A DNA stretch of 64,000 bases, from positions 47,797 to 111,796 of the forward strand of contig JAFDVQ010000012.1 of assembly GCA_018268915.1 (NCBI GenBank), read 5' to 3'. Within the stretch, counting starts at the first letter, position 1, and the number at the start of each line of letters is the position of its first letter. Of this stretch, positions 51,234 to 61,200 are shown in pieces. The notes below the pieces were generated by a model that was not told where the DNA came from, made no database searches, and saw only the letters and a list, made by a program, of their open reading frames with translations. A program made the translations under genes and the position numbers. The stretch comes from Acidobacteriota bacterium. Lineage in GTDB: Bacteria; Acidobacteriota; Terriglobia; Terriglobales; Acidobacteriaceae.

Positions 51234-54083
51234 CTATTCATATCGCAACGCGATAAGCGGATCCACCCTAGAGGCTCTTGTCGCCGGGATCCAAGTTGCT
51301 ATGAGTGTCATCGCGGCGATCAAAGCGATGGCGAGTGCAATCGTGAGCGGGTCTGTTGCGCTCAGTCCAAAAAGCTGGCTCTGAATGCCGTGTGTTCCAG
51401 CGACAGTGAGTGGCAAACCAACGGTCACTCCGACTGCGACGAGCAGAAAAGACTCTCGCACGATCATCCAGCGAACGCCCTCAACTCGTGCGCCGAGAGC
51501 AAGGCGGACTCCGATTTCCGGCGTACGCTGGGCGACGTTGTAGCTCATGACTCCGTAGAGCCCGATCGCTGCCAGCAGCAGAGCAAGCGCGGAGAAGACG
51601 CTTGTGAGTGTCGAGATCAGCTCGTCGTTCGCAATCAGATTTGATACCTGCTCTCGAATCGTCGTGATTTTCAAGACGGGTAGATTTGGGTCAAGCGACG
51701 TGACGGCTGCACGAAGGTCGGCGGAAACCTTCGCGGGGTCGCCGGTGGTTCGCAGCAGAATAATGTTTGCGTAGCGATCCTGGTTTTCTTCACGAGTAGC
51801 GACGACCGGGGAACCTGGCGCACCTTTTTCCTGAGGCATGTACGTTTCGATCTGCGCGAGAGGAAGATAGGTCATGCGGATCGGATCTGTTTCCCGCGGA
51901 TTCTGTGAGCGCGTGTCTCGGGCAATTCCGACTATTACCCAGGGGCCAGCGACGGAATCGATGCCGACTGTCAGCTTGCGGCCGATTGCGTCACCGTTAG
52001 GGAAGAACTTCTTTGCGACTGTTTGATTGATAACAGCTACTTTCAAGCTGCTGGCAGAGTCCGCCGGGGTGATTGCACGTCCGGCAACTATTGAAATGCC
52101 AGAAGTCTCGAAGTACCGTCCGGATACACGGTTCAGAAGCGACACCATGTCTTCTTTCGGCGCTGGCGTGTAGCCTTCGAGCTTGATGTCGGAGCTCCAT
52201 GCACCGTTGCTGACTGGAGGAGTCGCTGAAAGCGCAGCCGATTGAACGCCCGGAATTGCGGAGAGGCGTTCGATGAGCTGCTGATGAAGTGCCGGAATCT
52301 GGTGCGGCTGATAGCCGGCGAGCTTCTCACCGAAATCTGCAAGAAGCAGATGAGAGCGCTCGAAGCCATAGTCCTGATTCTCAAGATTGCGCAGAGTGCG
52401 CAGCAGGAGGCCTGCTCCAACCAGAAGGACGAGGGAGAGGGTGACCTGGGCGGTGACAAGAATCTTCGGCCAGACGCGCGATCTTTTCCCGCCAGCCGCC
52501 TGCGCGGTTCTCGAACTGGTGTTGAGGGCACCGCGGTTGCCAATGCGCGATGCTAAAACGGCCGGCGCTAGTCCGAACAGGAAAGCGGTCAGGAGCGAGA
52601 TTGTCAGCGTGAAAAGCACGACCTGCAGATTGGGAGTCGCGCTCATGTTGAGATTGCCATTGCGCTGGCTTACAAAGGCGATCAAGGCACGCGTCGCTAC
52701 GAAGGCTACTCCCAAACCGAGAACGCCACCTGCCAGTGACAATAGCAGCGTTTCCGTCAGGCTTTGCCGCACGATTCGAGTCCGGGTCGAGCCCAGAGCC
52801 AGCCGTGTCGCAATCTCGTGCTGCCGTGCGGTTGCGCGCGCCAGCAGGAAATTCGCGAGATTGGCGCATGCGATCAGCAATACCAGCCCAACGACGGCCA
52901 TCAGGATCTTCAGCGAGTCGCCATACTGCGAGCGGAGAAGCGAGACTCCAGTCGCAGCCCGCACCAGTGGCACAGTCAGCCGATTGATCTCGGCTCTGCG
53001 CTCCGGCGTTGCTTTACTGCCCTCGTTGGCGAGTGTCGTCAGCCTGACCTGTTGATTGACCCAGTTCTGGGCTGATGCGAAGGCGGCTTTGTCTGTGCCT
53101 GCTTCTGGCTTTAGGCGGCCCAGGACATGCAGGAAGTACAAGCCGGAATGCGGCGTAAGCATGGACGGCTGCTGCAGTACGACAGGCTGCATGCTGATCG
53201 GCATCCATAGATCAGCCGGTTCAAGCTCTTGCTTGAAACCGTGAAACGCCTCGGGCATGACCCCGACGACTTCAAACGGAGTCGCGTTAATGTTGATCGT
53301 TTTGCCGACTATGGCAGGATCAGCTGAGAGAGATTGACGCCAGAATCTGTGACTGAGCACCGCTACCGCTCCCGAGCCTGGAACCGCGTCATCGGTGGGA
53401 AGGATTGCGCGTCCGAGGAATGGTTGTGCACCAAGGACATTGAAATAATTTCCCGACACCAGGGTAGCTGGGGCAAGCATGGCAGGCGTGCCGGATGAGC
53501 CAGCATCAGCAAGCCGAATGCTCACTTTGTTAGAGAAGCTACCGTAGGATGCGATGCCCTGGAATGGTCCGGGATTGGCCTCCAGCTGTTTCGAAAAATC
53601 CCACGGAAAATATCCTCCGAAAGCGCCGAGCTCGATTCCACCTGCGATGCCTCCGTACACCGAGTCTCCGAATGCGACGAGTTGCTGAGGTTCGCGAACC
53701 GGAAGATTTCGCAGCAGCACCTGATTGATCAAAGTAAAGATGGCAGTATTGCCTCCGATGCCAAGCGCCAGCGAGAGAAGGGCGATGGCCGTAAAGCCGG
53801 GACTTTTCAGCAGCGAACGCATGCCCATGCGCAGATCCTGCAGAATGCTTTCCAGGATTGATTCCCATCGCGAGCTCCAAACCTGGTGCTTGACGGAGTT
53901 GCGAGTACCTCCGAGGTCTCCAAGGGCTGCCCGGCGGGCGTCAGCAACGTTCATTCCGTTCTTCAGCTTGTCTGCGTAGGAGTCTTCAACGTAGCTGGAT
54001 AGCTCTTCGTCAAGATCCCCCTCGATCTTGTTCTTGCGAGACAGGGATGTGAATCCCGTGAGCAGATTTGCGAGCCACCGCAT
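51234..54083 (-). CDS. ADOP-type ABC transporter permease (MacB/FtsX duplicated)
   Basis: 949 residues from ATG 54083 (AAGGA 8 bases upstream). The protein has an N-terminal soluble prefix with RRAALGDLGG, then MacB-like periplasmic and FtsX membrane modules in tandem: SPGFTAIALLSLALGIGGNTAIF leads the first (cut as FTAIALLSLALGIGGNTAIF), FtsX helices near residues 400-500, the second periplasmic part near 600-780 and a final FtsX block. This is the 'acidobacterial duplicated orphan permease' architecture, typically with no ATPase gene nearby, as here. Some members lie next to a PadR regulator; none is seen in this window. It probably works in efflux or lipoprotein transport with a distant MacB ATPase. 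Confidence 0.9.
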   Translation of the reverse strand: MRWLANLLTGFTSLSRKNKIEGDLDEELSSYVEDSYADKLKNGMNVADARRAALGDLGGTRNSVKHQVWSSRWESILESILQDLRMGMRSLLKSPGFTAIALLSLALGIGGNTAIFTLINQVLLRNLPVREPQQLVAFGDSVYGGIAGGIELGAFGGYFPWDFSKQLEANPGPFQGIASYGSFSNKVSIRLADAGSSGTPAMLAPATLVSGNYFNVLGAQPFLGRAILPTDDAVPGSGAVAVLSHRFWRQSLSADPAIVGKTININATPFEVVGVMPEAFHGFKQELEPADLWMPISMQPVVLQQPSMLTPHSGLYFLHVLGRLKPEAGTDKAAFASAQNWVNQQVRLTTLANEGSKATPERRAEINRLTVPLVRAATGVSLLRSQYGDSLKILMAVVGLVLLIACANLANFLLARATARQHEIATRLALGSTRTRIVRQSLTETLLLSLAGGVLGLGVAFVATRALIAFVSQRNGNLNMSATPNLQVVLFTLTISLLTAFLFGLAPAVLASRIGNRGALNTSSRTAQAAGGKRSRVWPKILVTAQVTLSLVLLVGAGLLLRTLRNLENQDYGFERSHLLLADFGEKLAGYQPHQIPALHQQLIERLSAIPGVQSAALSATPPVSNGAWSSDIKLEGYTPAPKEDMVSLLNRVSGRYFETSGISIVAGRAITPADSASSLKVAVINQTVAKKFFPNGDAIGRKLTVGIDSVAGPWVIVGIARDTRSQNPRETDPIRMTYLPLAQIETYMPQEKGAPGSPVVATREENQDRYANIILLRTTGDPAKVSADLRAAVTSLDPNLPVLKITTIREQVSNLIANDELISTLTSVFSALALLLAAIGLYGVMSYNVAQRTPEIGVRLALGARVEGVRWMIVRESFLLVAVGVTVGLPLTVAGTHGIQSQLFGLSATDPLTIALAIALIAAMTLIATWIPATRASRVDPLIALRYE

Positions 54084-54273
54084 TGCTTGATCCTTTCCAT
54101 TGCCAGACGTAGCCACCTTCATCGGCTCCTCTAGATAAACTAGTGAATCGTTGCGACATCTAGATTGTCAAGAGGAGAGTGACGAGTCGAGTGCGCTGCA
54201 GCGGCATCGAAAGTCGCCAGTTGACTTTGCCGGAGCAAGACGCATCTCACTAGTCGGGCTGAATCTGTTCAGA

Positions 54274-54840
54274 ATGAATAACGAAGATACAGGCTTGCTC
54301 AGGTTGATCGCCGTTTTCAAGTTGCTGAAGGTGGCTACGCTGATCGCTTCCGGTTTCATCGCGCTGGGCCTGACTCACGCTGACGTTGGAACGGTGCTCG
54401 AACGGTGGGTCCTGAAGATGGGACTTGATCCGGGCAGTAGCCTTCTCAATCACGCGATCCAGAGGATCTGCGAGATTCCGCAGGATCAGGTTTGGGAGCT
54501 AGGGGCGGTGAGTTTTATCTATGCAGCTCTTTTTGCAACCGAAGGTATCGGGCTGTGGTTTGCGAAGCGCTGGGCGGAGTGGTTCACGGTCATCATCACG
54601 GGCTCTCTTATTCCGTTCGAAGCGTATGAAATGTTCCGGCGTCCGACGTCGCTCAGAGTGATTGTGTTCGCGGTCAATATTGCGGTAGTTGCATACCTTA
54701 TCTACCGAATCATTCATGAGCCACGGCGCGGTGACCGCCGATCTGCATCAAGTAATGCTTCGGCGTCCGAAGTCAATGCCGCGAGCGATTCTGCCCAGGA
54801 ATGCATCAGCGGATCACTCCGTCAGCGACGAGGTCTGTGA
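54274..54840 (+). CDS. DUF2127-family membrane protein
   Basis: 188 residues from ATG 54274; the frame is open from 54151, but that part lacks a membrane segment or ribosome site. Four hydrophobic segments with a GLLRLIAVFKLLKVATLIASG start and a FATEGIGLWFAKRWAEWFTVI centre (cut in parts) fit the DUF2127 family of uncharacterised membrane proteins. A polar, Ser/Ala/Arg-rich tail is at the C terminus. The 3' end overlaps the convergent AI-2E-type gene by 27 bases. Function unknown. Confidence 0.78.
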   Translation: MNNEDTGLLRLIAVFKLLKVATLIASGFIALGLTHADVGTVLERWVLKMGLDPGSSLLNHAIQRICEIPQDQVWELGAVSFIYAALFATEGIGLWFAKRWAEWFTVIITGSLIPFEAYEMFRRPTSLRVIVFAVNIAVVAYLIYRIIHEPRRGDRRSASSNASASEVNAASDSAQECISGSLRQRRGL

Positions 54841-55794
54841 AGGCGCTCGATACACCGACATCTCCGCTTTGACGTAGTGCAGAATCACAGGTGCGAGGAT
54901 CATTCCCGGCACCCCCATCAGTCTTTCGCCAATCACGAGACCGATCAGCGTCAGCCACATCGGACTGTCGATGCGGGTTCCAATGATCTTGCTGTTGAGG
55001 AAGTATTCCAGCTTGTGGATCGTGACCAGAAAGATCAGAGCGATCAGGCCCATTTTCGGGGACATCGTGAATCCAACACCAACAATCACCGTGTTGCTGG
55101 TCAAGTTCCCGACGATGGGGAGCAGGCCACAGAGGAATACGAGACCGAGTAGCAGAGGCGTGTAGGGATACCTGCAGATGATCAGGAATACAGCGGTGAG
55201 TATGGTGTTGATGGCGGCAATCACAATCTGCGCGCCCATGACCCGGGCGAAACTCTGATAAAGCGTCTTGAAGCGCAGACCCAGTTCGCTGGTCAACTCC
55301 GAGTAGGCGGTGGGGACACCAGGTGCCGTGCGGGCCGCCGTCCAGGAGGGATTGAGAAACACGCTAAGCGCCACAACCATTCCCGCCAACAGCAGGATCG
55401 TCTGAAGAGAGGCAATTCGAGCATAACGCCCGATCGTGGCGACTCCCTCTTTCGCTTCTTCGAGGGCAGATACCTTCAGGCTGGCGTAGTCAGTGAAAGG
55501 GAGATCAATCCCATTCTTCTCTGCGAATTCGGCCATCGCAGGTATAGCCGCATCGGCGATCTTCGGGAAGGTGCGATATGCAAGGGCCGCAAAGTACGTT
55601 AGCCCTGCGACAACGACCACGACGGTAAGCAGGTAGAGAACTACACTCAATGATTTGCTGCCTCGAAGGTTGAATACCTGGAGGGCCAGATAGCCAAAGA
55701 GCGCAGTAAGCAGGAATGTGCCCAGGTTCAACGACGCAATCAGCGCCATTAGCAGTGTGAAGAGTACAAATGAGACTTGAGCCGTCCTGTTCAT
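54814..55794 (-). CDS. AI-2E/PerM-family transporter
   Basis: 326 residues with about eight membrane segments. The middle has a long amphipathic loop (residues 80-160), and the C-terminal part shows FLCGLLPIVGNLTSNTVIVGV and VTIHKLEYFLNSKIIGTRI, then GVPGMILAPVIL, the usual end of the family. The group was named after YdgG/TqsA, which exports autoinducer-2, but many members move other solutes, so the cargo is open. It ends in a 27-base overlap with the convergent DUF2127 gene. Confidence 0.85.
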   Translation of the reverse strand: MNRTAQVSFVLFTLLMALIASLNLGTFLLTALFGYLALQVFNLRGSKSLSVVLYLLTVVVVVAGLTYFAALAYRTFPKIADAAIPAMAEFAEKNGIDLPFTDYASLKVSALEEAKEGVATIGRYARIASLQTILLLAGMVVALSVFLNPSWTAARTAPGVPTAYSELTSELGLRFKTLYQSFARVMGAQIVIAAINTILTAVFLIICRYPYTPLLLGLVFLCGLLPIVGNLTSNTVIVGVGFTMSPKMGLIALIFLVTIHKLEYFLNSKIIGTRIDSPMWLTLIGLVIGERLMGVPGMILAPVILHYVKAEMSVYRAPSQTSSLTE

Positions 55795-55901
55795 TTCATA
55801 CCTGATGCCACGTTAGTGGTTCCCTGCGGTATCAGAGTATAGACTCCGCCTCTGTTACGTCAGTCGCGGGTCCCGAGTCAACCCCTGTTGGACGAGCGAA
55901 C

Positions 55902-56867
55902 TCAAGTGGAGAATGGCAATCGTGGTTGGCCAATCCAGAATGCGTTGCTGCGACGGGTGAGGATTCCTGGCTGGCGGCCGCGGAGGCGTTCCTGCGCCTC
56001 CTGGTAAGGTCCGACGAAGCGCATCGCATGCGGCAGGCGCGAGTACACGCGCGGGAGCCATCGGCGCGCTGATGCTGAGGAAGTCGGGTCGATGGCAAGG
56101 CGGAATTCGTCACGAAATCGATGCGGCAGCGATTCCGCCGTAAGCGCCTTGTACCAGCGGGGCACGCGGATCCACGAGCCTGAACCAGACATGATGCGCT
56201 GGGCCATGTAGCGCGCACGGTCGCTTGCTCCGAGCGCGTCAGATTCGAACATTTCAGCGCAGTAAGCTTGGAAGCCGCTCCAGTCGTCAGGAAGAGCGCC
56301 CGGAGGCAAACCGAATAGACCGGCAAGGATCTTCGATTCTGTGTAGTAGTCTGAGCGTTCGTGGCTGCTCAAGGGCGGCATGACGCTTTCGTAGGCCATC
56401 ACGGCGCTTTCGATCAGGGTGGCATATACCCATTTCAAAGCGGGGATGTTGAGGGCCTCGTACCGAGACCCTCTCTCGTAGCCAGCGACTCGTTCCGGCA
56501 ACTCTCCAGTAATCCTGGCATGCATCTGGAACAACGAACGAGCACAGGTGAATGCCTGGTCCGATGTTCCGAAGATCATAGTGAAGACTACACGGAAGGT
56601 ATTGTGAAAACGAGCGATCGGTTTGGCGAGCAAGGAAGAGTGCTGGTCGAGTGCCGAAGCCACCCAAGGATGCGCCAGCTGCAACAATGCTGCCCGACCC
56701 GCCCCAAGGAAGAGAGCCGCTTCGCGATTGATTTTCCAGCTGACAGAGTCGGCGCCGAAAATGCCTTCGATCGGCCGATGTACCTGAGCCGCGACACCTG
56801 CGATGTGCCCCTCCAGATCGGCTCTGGTGGGTTGCGCGCCAATACTAACGCTGTGAGGCTGCTCCAT
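55902..56867 (-). CDS. oxygenase MpaB-like DUF2236 protein
   Basis: 321 residues. The pattern INREAALFLGAGRAALLQLAHPWVASALDQHS (cut as LFLGAGRAALLQLAHPWV), RVVFTMIFGT and WVYATLIESAVMAYESVM matches the DUF2236 family, which includes the latex-clearing-type heme protein and MpaB-like oxygenases. In the family the His and Arg residues around these motifs hold a b-type heme. Helical throughout, no signal peptide. AGGAAG lies 6 bases before the ATG. The reaction here is unknown; it may be a dioxygenase, but only the family supports it. Confidence 0.8.
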   Translation of the reverse strand: MEQPHSVSIGAQPTRADLEGHIAGVAAQVHRPIEGIFGADSVSWKINREAALFLGAGRAALLQLAHPWVASALDQHSSLLAKPIARFHNTFRVVFTMIFGTSDQAFTCARSLFQMHARITGELPERVAGYERGSRYEALNIPALKWVYATLIESAVMAYESVMPPLSSHERSDYYTESKILAGLFGLPPGALPDDWSGFQAYCAEMFESDALGASDRARYMAQRIMSGSGSWIRVPRWYKALTAESLPHRFRDEFRLAIDPTSSASARRWLPRVYSRLPHAMRFVGPYQEAQERLRGRQPGILTRRSNAFWIGQPRLPFST

Positions 56868-56997
56868 GATGCGCTTCCTGGCAAACTCCCTGTTCGCCGA
56901 CAGATGAGATTCCGGTTCCCGGGTTGCGTTTCTTTCGCGGTCTTTCAGGGTTGATCGTATGCTTCGGCTCCAGTAACTTCAGAAGCGGAGAGCCTGC

Positions 56998-57900
56998 TTG
57001 AAAGTCTATTTGGTCGACGGCACCTATGAGCTATTCCGCCACTATTTCGCCATGCCCAAGGCGCGCGATTCCGAGGGCAGGGAGGTCGGCGCAGTCCGGG
57101 GCGTGCTCGCATCCATGCTTGCCATGATGCGCGAGGGCGTAACGCATATCGCCATCGCAACAGACCACGTGATCGAGTCGTTTCGCAATGATCTCTGGGC
57201 AGGGTACAAGACTGGCGAGGGCGTCGAGCCAGATTTGCTTTCGCAGTTTCCGATTCTGGAGGAAGTGCTGACGGCCGCTGGCCTGGTTGTGTGGCCGATG
57301 GTGGAATATGAGGCCGACGACGCTCTGGCATCCGGCGCGGCACTCGCGGCTGACGATAAGCGAGTTGAGCAAGTCGTTATCTGCACGCCAGACAAAGACC
57401 TGGCGCAGTCTGTGAGGGGAAACAGCGTAGTCCAACTAGTGCGCCGGACTAACGTGACTATCGACGAGCCGGGAGTGGTAGCGAAATTCGGCGTTCCACC
57501 ATCCACTATTCCCGACTACCTTGCTCTGGTCGGCGATTCTGCAGACGGATACCCCGGCCTCCCAGGCTGGGGCGCAAAGTCGTCTGCAACGGTGCTGGCG
57601 AAATTCGGGCACATCGAGGCGGTTCCAGCTTCCTGCCGGGACTGGCACTTGAATGTGGCCAATGCTGCGGCTCTCGCTGACACCCTTGAACGCGAACGCA
57701 AGCAGGCCCTGCTCTTCCGCACCCTTGCGACTCTCAAGACAGACATTCCTTTGTTCAAGAACGTAGACGAGCTTCAGTGGCGAGGTCCGACGCCCGCTTT
57801 CGATGCGGTCGGCAAGCTGCTCGATGAGGCGAAGATGGAGAAGAAGAGCTTGAAGACGCCGTCGTCTCGGCGGTCGGGAGCGAAGTCTACAGAGTCCTGA
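56998..57900 (+). CDS. 5'-3' exonuclease (Pol I N-terminal-type FEN)
   Basis: 300 residues from TTG 56998, with GGAG upstream. The flap-endonuclease/5'-3' exonuclease domain is recognisable from YLVDGTYELFRHYFAMP, RGVLASMLAMMREG, the acidic metal-site stretch VEYEADDALASGAAL, CTPDKDLAQSV and LVGDSADGYPGLPGWGAKSS with the helix-hairpin-helix turn. There is no polymerase domain, so it is a stand-alone enzyme related to the Pol I N terminus. It should process flaps or RNA primers during replication or repair. It is divergent from the DUF2236 gene. Confidence 0.85.
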   Translation: MKVYLVDGTYELFRHYFAMPKARDSEGREVGAVRGVLASMLAMMREGVTHIAIATDHVIESFRNDLWAGYKTGEGVEPDLLSQFPILEEVLTAAGLVVWPMVEYEADDALASGAALAADDKRVEQVVICTPDKDLAQSVRGNSVVQLVRRTNVTIDEPGVVAKFGVPPSTIPDYLALVGDSADGYPGLPGWGAKSSATVLAKFGHIEAVPASCRDWHLNVANAAALADTLERERKQALLFRTLATLKTDIPLFKNVDELQWRGPTPAFDAVGKLLDEAKMEKKSLKTPSSRRSGAKSTES

Positions 57901-58221
57901 GCTCCTGTTGAGCTGATTTGACTCGCTCGATTTCGCCGGACGGACGTTTGCTGCCTGATCGACAGGACGTCGTATCTGTCGACAAATGTTTTCACATTAT
58001 GGTATCGGCGGGTCTGGTTGTGTCTCTCATCACAGCCGCTGACGGCCCCAAAGCGGAGACTCCTCATAGCGGTTTTTCTTCCGCAGATGGCTCCTTTGCG
58101 GGATCACTTAAGTGTCTTCACATGATGTGGTTCTGAGCCTTCAACAGCGCTGCGGATTGGCGAGTCTTTCACAATCGCGCGGAATCTGAACTCACCGGTT
58201 TCGCCGCACGAGGCATAGCGA
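57901..58221. other. 321-base gap before the PFOR gene
   Basis: No gene could be supported; the 72-residue open frame at 57918-58136 lacks a ribosome site and has no recognisable features. The gap probably holds the promoter of the downstream PFOR operon, but no convincing -35/-10 pair was found. GAGG at 58210-58213, 8 bases before ATG 58222, is the ribosome site of the PFOR gene. Confidence 0.5.
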
Positions 58222-61200
58222 ATGAGTGACAAGCAAATGATCATCCTGGATGGGAACGAGGCTGCGGCTTCTGTTGCCTATCGTCTCTCCGAAGTTGTCG
58301 CAATCTACCCGATCACTCCCTCGTCGCCGATGGCCGAGTGGGCTGATCAGTGGCGCTCGGAAGGGAAGAAGAACATATGGGGCGCTTTACCCATCGTTGA
58401 AGAGTTACAGAGCGAAGGCGGCGCTGCTGGCGCACTTCATGGAGCCTTGCAGGCAGGCGCATTCGGAACGACGTTCACGGCTTCGCAGGGCCTGCTGCTG
58501 ATGATTCCCAACATGTACAAGATTGCAGGCGAGCTCACACCAGCCACGATGCATGTGACAGCTCGCACGCTGGCTACTCATGCTCTGTCGATTTTTGGAG
58601 ATCACTCCGACGTGATGGCGTGCCGCTCAACAGGCTGGGCAATGCTCGCTTCCAACTCCGTACAGGAAGCTCATGATCTCGCACTAATCGCACAGATTGC
58701 CACTCTCGAATCGCGCATTCCGTTCATTCATTTCTTTGATGGCTTCCGTACTTCGCACGAGGTCGACAAGATCTACCCGATCGAAGACGAAACCATTCGC
58801 GCGCTGCTCGACGACAAGTACATCATTCAGTTCAGGCAGAACGCGCTCAGCCCGGATCGGCCAGTTCTGCGCGGCTCGGCCCAGAACCCCGACGTGTTCT
58901 TCCAGGCGCGAGAAGCATGTACGCCATTCCACGCGGCAGTGCCGGGCATCGTTCAGGCAGTCATGAACCGTTTCGCGGCTGAGACTGGCCGCGCGTACCA
59001 CCTCTTTGACTACTACGGTGCCGCAGATGCTGAGCGCGTCATCATCGTGATGGGCTCGGGAGCTGAGGCCGCGGAAGAGGCTGTCGAACTGCTGACCAAA
59101 CAAGGCGAGAAGATCGGGCTGCTAAAGGTTCGCCTTTATCGCCCGTTCGACGCTTCGGCCTTCATCGCTGAGCTACCGGCAACCGTCAAGTCGATTGCCA
59201 TACTTGATCGCTGCAAGGAGCCTGGTGCTGCGGGCGAGCCGCTCTATCAAGATGTTGTTACTGTTCTCGCAGAGCATTCTGACAAGCTGCCATTTGCGGC
59301 GATGCCGGCAGTGATCGGCGGCCGCTACGGCCTCTCCTCGAAGGAATTTACGCCGGCGATGGTCAAGGGCATCTTCGACGCGCTAACGAAGGCTGCGCCC
59401 AAGAACCACTTCACCATCGGCATCGAGGATGACATCTCTCACTCAAGCCTGAGCTACGATCCGAATTTTTCGACGGAGGATCCGCGGACTGTTCGGGCAC
59501 TGTTTTACGGACTCGGGTCTGACGGCACGGTTGGCGCCAACAAGAATTCCATCAAGATCATCGGCGACCAGACAGACAACTATGCTCAGGGCTACTTCGT
59601 GTATGACTCCAAGAAGTCGGGATCGATGACCACATCGCACCTGAGATTCGGGCCGAATCCGATTCGGTCCACCTATCTGATCACGCGTGCAAGCTTCATT
59701 GCGTGCCACAACTTCAGCTTCCTCGAAAAGATCAACGTACTCGAAGCGGCGATGCCTGGAGCGGTCTTCCTACTCAACTCGCCCTACACGGCTGACGAGG
59801 TGTGGGCTAAATTGCCGAAGTCCACGCAGCAGGAGATGATCCGCAAGAAGATCGAGTTCTACGTTATCGACGGCTACCAGGTGGCTCGCGACGCTGGAAT
59901 GGGTACGCGCATCAACACGATCATGCAGACATGCTTCTTTGCCATCAGCGGAGTCCTTCCACGCGAAGAGGCGATCGAGCATATCAAGAAAGCCATCAAG
60001 AAGACTTACGGCAAGCGTGGTGAAGCGGTCGTCAACAAGAACTTTGCCGCGGTCGATGCAGCTCTGGCTCATTTGCACAAAGTCGAACTGCCAGCTGCGC
60101 CGTCGTCTGAGTTCGATCTGATCCCATCGATCTCGCCCGCGGCGCCTGACTTCGTTCGCAACGTGCTCGGCGAGATTGCGGCAGGCCGTGGAGACCTGCT
60201 CCCCGTCAGCGCGATTCCGGCCGGTGGGACATTCCCAACAGGTACAGCTCAATGGGAGAAGCGCAACATCGCGCAGTTTATCCCCGAGTGGGATAAGGAT
60301 CTCTGTATCCAGTGCGGCAAATGCGTCATGGTTTGCCCGCATGCCGTTATCCGCGCCAAGGTGTATGCGCCAGAGCTAGGCGACAAGGCTCCAGCCGCCT
60401 TCAAGTGGGCGAAGCCGAAGTGGAAGGGGATGGAGAACGACCGCTACACGCTCCAGGTAGCGCCTGAAGATTGCACCGGCTGTGCCGTCTGCGTCGATGT
60501 GTGCCCTGTGAAGAGCAAAAGCGATGCCAGCCACAAGGCCATCAACATGGTACCGCAGGCTCCATTGCGCGAAGCAGAACGCGAGAACTGGGAGTACTTC
60601 CTGAGCCTGCCCGAAGTCGACCGGACCAAGCTGTCGCACTCGCAGGTGAAGGACCTGCAATTGCTCCAGCCGCTCTTCGAGTTCTCTGGCGCCTGCGCGG
60701 GATGCGGCGAGACTCCCTACATCAAGCTGCTGACACAGCTGTTCGGAGACCGCCTCTATGTTGCGAATGCGACGGGCTGCTCGTCGATCTACGGCGGCAA
60801 TCTGCCGACTACTCCGTACAGTCAGAACTCTTGCGGTCGGGGTCCTACTTGGGCCAACTCCCTCTTCGAAGACAACGCTGAGTTCGGTTTCGGCATGCGT
60901 ACCGCTCTCGACCAGCAAAAGGTCTTCGCCGAGACACTTGTAACACGTCTGGCGGCTGCGATCGGACCGGAGCTAGCAGCGGAGACCGTTCACGCCAGCC
61001 AAAAGACTGAGCCGGAAATTGAAGCTCAGCGCGAGCGCGTCAAGATACTCAAGGCCAAGCTCGCAGGCCTCGATTCGTCCGATGCGCGCAACCTTCTTGC
61101 AATCGCCGACACGCTCGTTCGCAAGAGCGTGTGGATTCTGGGTGGGGATGGCTGGGCGTTCGACATCGGCTTCGGCGGTCTTGATCACGTTCTTGGCTCG

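Noticed and set aside
57918..58136. 72-residue open frame in the gap before the PFOR gene
   Set aside because: No ribosome site, no recognisable composition, and it sits where the operon promoter should be.
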